Shown here piece by piece: positions 30,421 to 44,300 of a DNA stretch of 64,000 nt; position 1 is the first letter of the stretch, and each line of letters starts with the position of its first letter. The DNA lies in contig CP075493.1 in NCBI GenBank assembly GCA_021613535.1, positions 2,418,001-2,482,000 of the forward strand. Direction: 5' to 3'. Made by a program: the position numbers and the translations under genes. The notes under the pieces are model-generated. The model had not been told where the DNA came from. It worked only from the letters and a program-made list of their open reading frames with translations, and searched no databases. The stretch is from Adineta vaga (taxonomy: Eukaryota; Rotifera).

Positions 30421-32418
30421 ATGTTTGTTTATCGTAAAGAAATCGATGGTTTACGATCATTAGCTGTCATTCCAGTCATACTCTATCATGCTGGTTTTAC
30501 AAAATTCTTCGCTGGTGGTTACATTGGTGTTGATATCTTTTTCGTTATTAGTGGTTATTTAATAACTTCCGTTATAGAACATGAATGCGATGAAGAACGA
30601 TTTTCTATTATCAATTTTTATGAACGTCGATGTCGTCGTATTCTTCCTGCATTATTTTTCATTATATTTCTTAGTAGTATATTTGCTTATTATATTATGT
30701 TACCTGAACAACTAAAAGAATATGGTGAAACACTAATTTCAATCTTATGTCTTAGTTCAAATATTTATTTTTGGTATAGAAATGATGGATATTTTAGTGA
30801 ATTAAATGAATTAAATCCATTAGTTCATACATGGAGTTTAGCTGTTGAAGAACAATTTTATTTCATATTTCCGATATTATGTTATTTATTACGAAAGAAA
30901 AAACAATGTTTAATAATTGTTTTGATTTTTTCTGCTTCAATCAGTTTCATTCTTTGTCAATGGGGTGGAAATTTTCATTTCATATTCAAACATAAATTTC
31001 GAATGTTTTCTCAATCTCATTATGCATCATTTTATTTACCAATAGGACGTTTTTGGGAATTATTAATCGGTGCTTTTATTGCATTCTTTCTACGAAAATA
31101 TGATTTAACAAAGTAAATGTCGTTTTCTTATCATATCGATCTAAATAACTTCTGATTTTTCTATTGTAGACAATCGTTACGTATCATCAATGAAATCTTG
31201 TCGATAACTGGTCTTCTATTAATTATTATTTCTGTTGTATTTTTAGACAATCATCATATTCCTTCTTTTCCAAATTGTTATACATTACTGCCAACAATTG
31301 GAGCTGCATTAATAATTCTCTGTGGACAGAAAAATACATCAGTTGGATATCTACTAAGTACACGTCTATTGCGTTGGATCGGTCTGATCTCTTACAGTAT
31401 ATATCTTTGGCATCAACCATTACTTGCATTTCTTCGTTTACAAACACATCAAACACCCGGAATCTTAACAATAAGTCTACTGCTTTGTTTAGTATTTCTA
31501 TTGAGTATATTTAGTTATTTTTCTATTGAACAACCATTTCGAAATAAAACACATTTTACTCGAAAACAAATATTTTATATGTCTGCATTTGGTTCAGTAT
31601 TTATTCTTATTGTGGCATTGATTTTGATTCAAACAGCAAATACTCAAGCAACACATGTAGCAAAAGATGGAGATAGTTATTTATCCGATTTGAGAAAATA
31701 TGGAAATTGGCAATATGTTATACGAGATTTTAATAATTTAGCAAAGAAGAAAACATTTTCTAATCAATCAATAACATTCAATAAAAGATTAGCATTGATT
31801 GGTGATAGTTTTGCTCAAGATTTTTATAATATAATCAATGAAGGTCATTATTTATCTTCGCATGAAATTCGTGTTCATTATATTTATTCACGTTGTCAAA
31901 TTTATCTTGGTGGCGAAGATCGAAAACAATTTATTGATGCTCAACATCATCAAACATGTACGAATGGAAATGATATTAAATTAGCTTTACCATTAATTCG
32001 ACAAGCGAATATTATTTTATTAGTTAATAATTGGTATGAATGGAGTGCACAACGATTACCTACAACAATTAAATTACTAAATTTAACAAAACAACAACAA
32101 TTATTCATTGTTGGACCAAAACATTTTGGTAAAGTCAATCCAAAATTATATATTAATAAAACAATGGAATATCGAATTAAACAATATCAGTATCCGAAAA
32201 ATGAAAGTATTAAGGTCAATAATTTATTACAGAAAATTATTGATCCATCAATTTATGTGAATATTTTACCAATGATTTGTAATGGTTATAATCAAACATG
32301 TCCACTTTTTACTCAACAAGGAAAATTAATCTCACATGATGGAGCACATTTAACAAAATATGGAGCAATCTATGTTGGAAATCTTATTTTTCAAAATAAA
32401 CCATTTAAGAGATTATAA
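30421..32418 (+). CDS. acyltransferase-3 / SGNH fusion (OafA-like membrane O-acyltransferase)
   Basis: Multi-pass membrane enzyme that in bacteria adds acyl groups to surface sugars. The N-terminus has the acyltransferase-3 signature RKEIDGLRSLAVIPVILYHAG, then GGYIGVDIFFVISGYLIT and FYERRCRRILPALF, followed by LVHTWSLAVEEQFYFIFP: the R/E and H/SLAVEEQF motifs of OafA-type enzymes. About ten hydrophobic segments follow. The C-terminal part is an SGNH/GDSL esterase-like domain with LIGDSFAQDF (Ser nucleophile) and HDGAHLTKYG (Asp/His block). One 57-bp intron (31113-31169; AA|GTAAAT ... TTGTAG|A) interrupts the membrane domain and keeps frame. The ATG at 30421 directly precedes the motif. An acceptor-like TTTTTAG at 30380-30386 may mark a 5' exon. 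Architecture is bacterial, so horizontal origin with intron gain is likely. Confidence 0.85.
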
Positions 32419-32597
32419 ACAAACAAATCTGCTCTTATACTTTTAGTTTAGTTCTTTGATATACGAAATATTTCAACTTATTATCAGTTAAACAAAAAAA
32501 AATCAAAAAGACGATTGTGCATATCATTCTTATTTACAGACAACAATAATTCATATTTTCATCCGTAATAGGAAATTAAAACGTTAACAATCATAGA

Positions 32598-32617
32598 GAT
32601 ATATATATATATATATA
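32598..32617. repeat. (AT)n microsatellite
   Basis: A run of alternating AT dinucleotides of about 20 bp between the convergent ends of the acyltransferase and HUNK genes. Confidence 0.8.
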
Positions 32618-32691
32618 AAGAAAAAGAAGAAGCTGAAAAGCACCGTAGAAAATGGTGAATGTAAAGAGATGATTTGAAATAGACAATGTTG

Positions 32692-35595
<2,904 letters not shown>

Positions 35596-38484
35596 GATCG
35601 TATTCTGAATGAAGTTAAGATAGAGCTCGATATACAAATGTCTAAAATGAAAAGAAAAATAAAGATCATTTATGAACTGATGTAAAACGTATCTCCTGTA
35701 AATGCTCGTTTTCATATCCAAGTAAAAATAGACGTGCATAAAAGTAGATTATATATAGTCTTAACTCATACTGAGTTTTTCTATTCGACATCAGTTGGAT
35801 TCCAGACTTTTCTATGATATACACCTCGCTCATTAAAAGCAAATCATTGAAGATTTATTCTTAATTATTGTCAATATCATAGTGTTCTTTTCTCAAGAGA
35901 TTTTCTTCTTCTTCTTACCTGATTTTGTTTTATAATTCTTCGAAATACTCTTGAAAGGATTTAAACTGACACTTATTTATGATCAAGAAAATGACGATAG
36001 ATGCAAGTTAACGAAGCCATTGTCATCTTTTATTATTATAAGTTTCAACCAAGGACTTTAAAATTACTGTATGACACTAATGTATTCGAAATGATTGAGA
36101 AAGAAAAAACAGTGAATTGATCGACTTCTCACATGTGAATAAACAAAGAAAATCACAAATACAAGTAGTCACGGTTATAATCAACTATTCATTTGTATTT
36201 TCTTCCATTTCTCGTCTTTCAATTTCATTATGTTCATGGTGAATTGAATTCTTATTAAGATCAAAGAAAAGAACTAATGAAGCATTGATTTCAACGAATA
36301 TACTTCATTTTAATTAAAAATAAAGATCTACATTTTTGCCCTGAACACTCACCTTAAATCTCGTTGCTAATATTGAGAAAGAAACTTAGTTATCAAAACT
36401 TTAACTGCACATTCACATGTAAACATACTCACAATGTTTTGCTTTCTCAAGGTATTGGCGTTTGTTTATTTGTCTCTTGTTTTCTATCTTGTTTTAAGCT
36501 CAAATAAGAATAAAATTCTTTCTTTCATTCTTTTCTCGAAATTCCTTCTGTTTTCTTTCTTTCTTTCATTTATTTTACATTATATTCCAACAGAAAACGC
36601 AGTTTAGAAGTGTTTTAGAAATAACAATGAATCTATTGATTTGAAGAACATCATTAATTACCTCTTTCAAAAGACCAATAATGTTTTTGTCAAGACAAAA
36701 ATATTTGTAACTAACACAATAACATTTCGTTGTTGCTCGTTCTCTTTCAACGAAATGAACAAACAAACGTGCATGCGCAACATATTATTTCGTATCTACT
36801 TTAAGTACTATTCAAGGAAATAATCTCCTTCACATCAGCTACTATATAAATAATATAATCACTCTTTTTTCGTTCTATTGACACGATAGATAATTGATCA
36901 TTGTGTGAATAGACTAAATCAATAGACTGATTAATGATAGAAGAAAGAACTTGTTGATTTTAATGAATGTTATTTGATGAAGATGACAAATATGTGATAT
37001 ATTCCTTCGATCAAAATAAACGAATGCACGTTCTCTCTTTCTCTACTATAATGCTGTCTCAGCTCATATGTCTACTTTTACAGACATCTACGATTGTATT
37101 TCAATTGAATTGTACTGAAAAAAATTATGCAATTTAACTTTCAAAACACTTCTGGATATGCTCCAGGATTTGTGACCTTTGTTGAGTACGCTCTTCGTCG
37201 AGAATAAGTCTGTCTTTTGAAAACATCTGTTCGTCACTTAAATGAAAAGCATTTATAAGAAACAATGAACATGAATGTTTATGAGATGATATCGAAGAAG
37301 AATTTCTTTGATTTAATTCTTGACAAATAACGAAACATTCGGATGTTACCATGTGATTGTTATATGATTCAATGTAGTAAAAAATCCCTTTGTATGTCCA
37401 GTTAATGAAAATCTTGAGAACAAATTACATTTGCTGTTGGGTGCTTTCTAGTTTTCATCAAGTAGAACTTCATTTCGAACGATTATTATTGTCATTACTG
37501 AATAAGATTAAGAACTTCAGAGAAAAAAAAAGTTATTGATGACGTCGGTTTATTCTCTTCAAAATCACTTTGATGTTTATGAAAAAATAACAAAATAGTG
37601 AAAAATCATATTGTTTTGCACGTGCATTGATAAACAAAATATTTCTTGACAGTTTTCTTTTTCTCCACTCATCTAAAGTATAAAACAACAACATACGATT
37701 GTTTTCTTCTTACTCCAAGCAAAAACGAACTTTCGTATTCGCTGTTTGCTTTCCTGTCATAGATTTAATATTTATTGTATAATTTAACATAATAATCTTC
37801 GATATACTCTATTTCTGTTTTGATTTTTCATCGAAATGAAGATTAATGTGTTAAGAATAATAACATCATATTAACTTATCATTTGCCGATTGCATCCATC
37901 AGTCATGTGTTTCCATGAATATTTTTATACTCTCATCTTCTATTTAAAGTTCTAAGATTGTCAAATGAGATATTATGTTTTGTTCTGAGCAAAATTTCTC
38001 GAAATAAAAACTAATAATGTTAACCATGAAATTATTTCTTTGAATATCAGAACTAATTATCATTAGGAACGTGTCAATATGATAAAGCGGTAAATTTAAC
38101 ATCATTGTCATTTCGATGATTATGTACTATGAATACGATGTTCTATTCAAAAGTCAACCTTGTATATTATTAATCATGATGAAGTTCAATTTTGAATATA
38201 AAAAGGTGACGAGTTTTGAATATTGTACATGATATATTATTGTGTAAATGATTGATAGAATATGTGGCAGGTAAACGAATCATGATACAGTTATACGTAG
38301 AAAGGAGATACATACTTATTTCAGTTATAATCATGATAAACATTTTATGTCTTTTTTTCTATATTATCGTTTAGATATACCACTGATGCGTGTCAAAGGA
38401 AAATGAGAGTGACAGAAATGAAAAGAAAAATCTGTTTTATTTCGTTTCGTTGGTCTATCAAACACGTGTAGTAAAAAACGTATT
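35596..38484. other. large intergenic region between HUNK and FkbM genes
   Basis: The longest gene-poor stretch, about 2.9 kb between divergent starts. It must carry the HUNK 5' UTR and promoter (acceptor-like ATTCAG 9 nt before its ATG) and the FkbM gene promoter. A 72-codon minus-strand ORF at 37134-37352 includes LSDEQMFSKDRLILDEERTQ; I do not recognise it. No repeat array or tRNA stands out. Confidence 0.5.
37134..37352 (-). CDS. unassigned 72-codon ORF (doubtful)
   Basis: The translation is not low-complexity and includes an acidic/basic helix-like end (SKDRLILDEERTQQRSQILEHIQKCF), unlike most shadow ORFs here. The minus strand starts at 37352 and stops at 37134. It has no signal peptide, domain or neighbour that supports function. 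It may be a fragment of a transposon-encoded or lost gene. Confidence 0.2.
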   Translation of the reverse strand: MVTSECFVICQELNQRNSSSISSHKHSCSLFLINAFHLSDEQMFSKDRLILDEERTQQRSQILEHIQKCFES

Positions 38485-39564
38485 ATGCTGTTAAAAGTTA
38501 ATGATCGAAGTGACAATGCGACAGGAGTATTTTTTCGTTTTAATTATTTTTTATGCGACATATTTGTTGAAATATTCTATCAGATAATCGAATATATCCA
38601 TCCAACTTCGCATTTAATTCAAAATCAAACAGACGAACGACGACAACGACGTAGATATACGAAACGATTCTACATTGGAATGATGATTTTTTTGATAATA
38701 TGCATATTTTTTGCCATCAATTTGACTGTTTTTTCTCTTCTTTATGAACATTCAATTATTCCTGAAAATAATTTTATTCAAAAAAAATTTTCAAATATTA
38801 TGCCAACTCTTTCTTCTCAAGCAATGCGTCATATCTATATTGATATTGGTTGTTTTAATGGTGAAACAATTGAATATTTTCTTCATTTCATTACCGATAG
38901 TGATACCTATGAAATCTATACATTTGAACCAGATCCAGATAATTATCGTCTCTGTCAAAAACGTTTATCCGACAAGAAATATGCGCAACATAATATAAAT
39001 ATTATACAAAAAGTGGCGTGGATACGTAATGAAAAAGTGTATTATCGAACTGAACGTGGACGACAAAGTCGAATTAGTCTGAACATGACAGGCATGTAAT
39101 TCAATAAGAAGAAATGAAGATATTTATTTTTGATTTATTTAGTAGACGATGGTGATTCGATTCAAGCCGATGCTATTGATTTTTCTGAATGGTTTGCTCG
39201 TTTAATGAAACGACAAAAAGCAATCGTTCATATTAAAATGAGTATGCCTGGAGCAGAAGTACCTGTTTTAGATAAAATGATTCGTGATGATACATTAGGT
39301 TTAGCAAGTAAATATGAAGTTGAATGGACTGATCGAGAAAATCCTTTAATACGTGCAACACGAATCTACATTCAATTAATGTTTGATTCCTATGGTTTTG
39401 ATTGTGTTTATTATACACGTTTACAAAATATACGACAAACATATCAAATGAAAGGATCATTCGATGATATAACGAAATATTATGATTGGAGTAAAATTAG
39501 TGAATCCGATACATTCGCTCATTATGTTCAACGACCTGATACATCGATTCAACAAGACATATGA
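38485..39564 (+). CDS. membrane-anchored FkbM-type methyltransferase
   Basis: Type II membrane protein: cytosolic N-terminus, Arg-rich stop (RRQRRRYTKRF), a hydrophobic span MMIFLIICIFFAINLTVFSLL, then a lumenal SAM-dependent methyltransferase. The SAM-binding core reads YIDIGCFNGETIEYF (motif I) and YTFEPDPDNYRLC (acidic loop), then RISLNMTG. Exon 2 holds DFSEWFARLMKRQKAIVHIKM, in which FkbM proteins normally have D...W...K.D.EG, and SKYEVEWT. Two exons are joined by what appears to be a GC-AG intron (39092 to 39142 or 39145; CAG|GCATGT ... TTTAG). The only nearby GT is in the wrong phase. Length about 342 residues. Related animal proteins occur in Golgi or on membranes; the substrate is unknown. 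Confidence 0.75.
39092..39142 (+). other. GC-AG intron in FkbM gene
   Basis: Exon 1 ends ATG ACA G at 39091 and is followed by GCATGT. The exon 2 frame (VDDGDSIQAD) requires a phase-1 junction, which only the GC donor gives. The acceptor is AG at 39141-39142, or alternatively AG at 39144-39145, changing V to D. Confidence 0.65.
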
Positions 39565-39702
39565 AATAGATTAAAGTAAGCAATTCAATTAGAGAATCTT
39601 GTTTTCTATTGTTATCTTAATAATAATAATAATAAAAATTCAATAAACAATGATAAATAGGACGAAATTATACAAATGATAACACAGATCTATTGGCAAA
39701 TT

Positions 39703-40585
39703 TTAAACAGATAATGTTGTTGTCACAGTTTTTGTTGCAAATGTATAGAATAATTTGGAAAAAAACTTCAAACCATGTGCACCACCAGGAATATATGAAA
39801 TCATGTACCTGAAAATGGAAAGATAGGTTCGATCGATAAGTTTAATGTAAATAAATTACCAAATAAGAGTACCCATTTGAAACAGAACGAAAATAATTGT
39901 AAAAAAATAACTTTGTACCTTGAAATAATTATGAAAAATAGAAAAATAGGTGTGAATATCGAGAAAATAGTCACCCATATGGAATAATAAATTGTTCCAA
40001 GTAAAGTGACGAAATATGTGATAGTAAAAGGTAAGCGATCGATATTTATCAAATGTTTCAAATGATTCATTGGACCCCAAAGCATTGCAAAGCTGAAATA
40101 TGTAAAAATCAGTAAGAAAATTCATTCAGAACAAAAGTATTTCTACCTCGATAGAAAGAATACACTACCAAATGAGAAAAGTATTGCAAACTTTCTTGCT
40201 TTGATTACTATTACAGGAATATAGAGTGTTGCCAATGCCATACATAGTATTCCCATTGTTAAACATATCATAAAGCCAAGAATTCGTTGTTTACGAGTCT
40301 AAATAAAAGTCTCAATCATTTAGTCATAAAAAAATTGATTCATACTAATGCTGGTAAAATTGGATCATTATCTCCTTTTTGTAATAATCCTTGAATATCA
40401 TCTGTACTCGATGATGTTCTATCATTGATTGAATTCGAATGTTTTTGAAAATATTTTTGTAAACGATCGATATTGCTTTGAAATATACTACGTGGCCATG
40501 ATCGTTCATTCTCATCTTTATCATTTGTATGATCAGGGTTCGATTGAATAGCATAGTTTTGTAAACGAGAATATTTACTATCCAT
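39703..40585 (-). CDS. SFT2 domain vesicle transport protein
   Basis: SFT2/Got1-family four-span membrane protein acting in fusion of endosome-derived vesicles with the Golgi. Start at 40585 (MDSKYSRLQNYA), with an acidic/basic cytosolic N-terminus of about 80 residues. Membrane exons follow: RKQRILGFMICLTMGILCMA, IPVIVIKARKFAILFSFGSVFFLS, FAMLWGPMNHLKHL (family FLMGP..QLK motif), LPFTITYFVTLLGTIYYSIW, then after a 56-bp intron VQSYFFTIIFVLFQMGTLIW and YMISYIPGGAHGLK (family WYSLSFIPFARDAVKK), ending TTTLSV, stop 39703. Four to five short introns. CAG/TAG acceptor-like sequence (CTTGTTTAG) directly abuts the ATG. SFT2D1, D2 and D3 subtypes are not distinguished. Confidence 0.85.
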
Positions 40586-41325
40586 CTAAACAAGTAGATT
40601 GTTAAAAGAACAAATAGTCGATGTCTTTGTCGATCTCACTTCATAGAATGTCGCTTGTGGTATACGGAAATTGAGAAACATGAAGATTTTTCTTTATACT
40701 ATCATCTAAAATAGTTGTTTGTGTTGAATGATAAAAACTTCTTGTTTTTCTTTTATTATTGAAAATATGGGTTTGAGAAAAAGAAAAAAAACGAAGGAAT
40801 TTGTCGACAAATACAAACAATATTAATCGTAAAAATATACACAACTGCATTCCACACACGTACATAAAAGAAAAATATCTCATTTAAAAAGTTCGCTCGT
40901 GAAAAAAAGAAAATAAAGGAATGCAAGATTTTCACATTTGATAGATTGCGTTTGTCTTTACTTTCAATTTGAAAATCTTATCAAATGAGATCGTTTTTTC
41001 AATGGTAGACTAGAAGAAACAATTGAGATCAGATGGAGTTTTGACTGTTATTATGACTATTTTGGTTTTTGATATCTCACAATTGTGGTTTAAAAATTCA
41101 TACTACATAAAATACAGAAATAAATAGAGATTTATAAGCGTTTACATCGAAGCACACTGTTCAGAATAAGAAGATCAAATGACAACATCGAAGAGAGAGA
41201 GAGAGAGACAGACAGAAACGAATCACCGAAAAGGAAAAAGAAAACAACAACATTGTACAAACAAAAGAAGATCTATCAGTGAAAGATAGTAGAAAACAAA
41301 ACGAAGAATATTATTATGATTATCA
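40586..41325. other. intergenic between SFT2 and PLCB4
   Basis: This contains the SFT2 promoter side and the PLCB4 3' end. A GA-rich microsatellite lies at about 41191-41216. ORFs here are shadows without domain content. Confidence 0.5.
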
Positions 41326-44300
41326 TCAAACAGATGATGAAGGTAATTGTGATATTTGCATTTCATCTTGATAATTGACACTAGATTCAAGCATCTAAAA
41401 ATACGAGTTAGATATGCCATCAAATAGATCTCATACGAAAGAGAGTTAGGAGGAGTTCTTACCTTATCGATTTCTGCTAGAAGTGTTGTTTTTTGTGTTT
41501 CATGTGATTTAACTAGATTTTCTTTTTCTCGTTCATGTTTCATAATTTGTCTTTTACGTTCTTCGAGAAATTTTTTTGTATTATTCGATTTTAATTCTCG
41601 AACACGACGTTCAAGATCGGCTTTTGTTCGGATATTTTTCTCTGAACCAAGGCGTTTACTATCTTCAATATTTTGTCGTACTTGACTTAATTCCAAATCT
41701 TTCTTTTCTCTAAGAAAAAACAAAACAAAACGAAATGAAAATTTCATTGAATCGATTTTGTTTTCTTACCTTGTATGTCTATCAGTGATATCTTTTATTT
41801 GAGTTTTTTGTGTTTCATCAAGTAAAAGACGTAATACATCACATTGTTCTTTCGTATGTTGTCGTCGTAATATATTCATTTCAGTTAAATGTCGTTGAAC
41901 AAGTGAAGACCATTCAACATTCTGTTCATTAATAAGATCCATTAACTATATTTGAAGAAAAAAATGACGAAAAAAATAGTTTTGATATTGAAAGAAAGAT
42001 AAGTTCATACTTTAGATTCATTCTTAGAATTTCCAAGATTACTAAAATAAGCAAAACAAGAGTTTGATGTAGAAAACAAGTCGATCAAAATTTACTTTAA
42101 GTCTTTTCGTTGATTAGCATTTTGTATCATAGGTGATCGTGCTAATTTTTCGGACTCATTCTTTGCTTTATTCAATATTTTGGATTGTTGTTCACCAAGT
42201 ATACTTTGTTCTTTAGCATGTTTCTTTTTCATCGATATCGAGTCTTTTTCTTGTTTATGTTGTAATTTTGCAAAACTCTTTTGTTCACGTAAATATTCTA
42301 ATGTTATGGGAATAATTATTTCTATGGATGTTTTCGATTTTGTCAATAATGATGAAGCAGAATTACTACTATCATTTGTTGTTATCGTACTAATTGAACT
42401 ACTACTTGCACCAGAGATTGTCAGAGTTAATCTATTGTCTAGGGATGGACTTGGTGCTGATGCTGTATCAGTTAACAGACGATTTCGTCGAAGAGATGAT
42501 GTACTTGATGTCAGACTTATATCGAAATTATTGATTGATGAACTGAATACTTCTTCGGATTTTTTCATAAGTAAAGGTTTATTCAATTGATCAACAAATT
42601 CGGTTAAACCATCAGGTACATATGATTTAAGAATAATTTCACAAAATATAGTTGGTAAAGATAAAGGAAAATTTCCTTCTGTTCGTAATGATATATGTCG
42701 ATAGCCTGCTTGTAAACCATCTAATGGTAAAACCCGTTGTCCAATTAATTTACCTGTTTCTTCATAAACAGCAATACGTAAAATAGCTAAATCAGGAAGA
42801 ACAATCTAAAGAAAAATCAATACTTATTTTCCACAAAAAACAACCACATTACAATATCTTTTTACTTTTCGAAATTCAAAAACACTTTCATCATATCTTG
42901 GATTTAGTCCATTTGCTGGTATTGTTTTCGTACGATATTCTTTTCTTATTGTATCAGCTGGTAATCCATACATATCAACTTCAACATAGGTACCAATTTT
43001 TTTATCAGATAAAAATTGACCTGATATAACACGAACACTACAAAATGCAGCTATGACACCATCGACAGGACTTTCAGCATAGGGATCAAATGTACGATCA
43101 GGTCGTCGCATAAAATCAGGTTTTAACAAATAACTAAAACATATATCAACATTATTAATTCCTTTCAATCATTGTATATTATCGGTATCTATCGCCATCT
43201 TTCTCATAATTAATAGAATAAATATGTCAATTGTATAATAAAATTGATCAATCATTTTTCTTTCATTAGATTTTTTAAAGCATTCTGATTACTTATCACA
43301 AATTTCATTTCCTATGCAAATCAAAACAATTCTGTTAGATTTTCTTTTTTTTTCCTACTTCAGTCAAGTATTAATCAAAGGAGAGAAGAAAAAAAATCAT
43401 TATCTTGATCAGATATCTTTCGAACGAATAATGTTCGACACATTCTAGTCTATTTTTACAAAATCAAGGAATATTTACTAAAAATTCAATAGATATTGAT
43501 CTTATTAGAAACGTTTTCGCATGTTATTATTATTATATTTCTATATATAAACCGATAAAAAAAGACGATGACATGTCATTAGAATAAGTTAAATATACTT
43601 GATTGAGTTAACATGCAAGGTATTCATGCGATTAACTCTGATATATGATCATTAAATCTAATGAATAGAGAAAGACAACGAAATCTATTGAACTTTTAAT
43701 CTATATTTATGTCTTGGTAAAATGAAATAGTTTTTTTTAGACGTAATAAGAAATGATTTCCCTGATGTTTATGATAAACTAGTTTTCAATTAAGTAAATG
43801 ATCTATTCAAATATTTAAAGCTTTTTTTTTCTTGTTCTTTTATAGCAAACAATTTCCTGTCGAATAAATAGAGAACACTCATCGGAATTAATCTATCTTA
43901 TTTCTTTGCTTTCTATTAAGAATTCTTCTAGTCTTTGATGACAGTTCTTACACAATATTAGACAAGAGAAAGAGAAATGCAATCAACAAGAGATTCTCGT
44001 AATGCCGCTAGCTGTATATGTATGTGTGTGTGTTTTTTGTCTCTTGACAAAGAAATGAGACAGATAGATTAGTAGTTGTCGTCGTCTTTCTTTTTTCTTA
44101 TTAATATGCTAACATATAAACTGTAAATAGAAGCAAGAAAATGTCGAAGATGTCCTTCGCAAAAAGGATCCTCTTCTGTAGATATTCAATATGTAAAAAA
44201 ATACACACACAAACAAATTCATTTCAGTTGACTTACCCACAATTGCCATTGTATTCAAATTTGCCTAAATTTAATTGCATGGGAAGATCAGGTGTTTGAA

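Noticed and set aside
30421-32418. Bacterial contamination as source of the acyltransferase gene
   Set aside because: It has a canonical short GT-AG intron, the same A+T richness and codon flavour as neighbours, and lies between animal genes.
35596-38484. Hidden gene in the 2.9-kb gap
   Set aside because: No run of joinable exons with conserved motifs was found; only an unassigned 72-codon ORF, listed at low confidence.
41223-41747. Independent small membrane ORF at the PLCB4 3' end
   Set aside because: It is the coiled-coil exon reading through its intron; the true last exon follows the acceptor near 41398.
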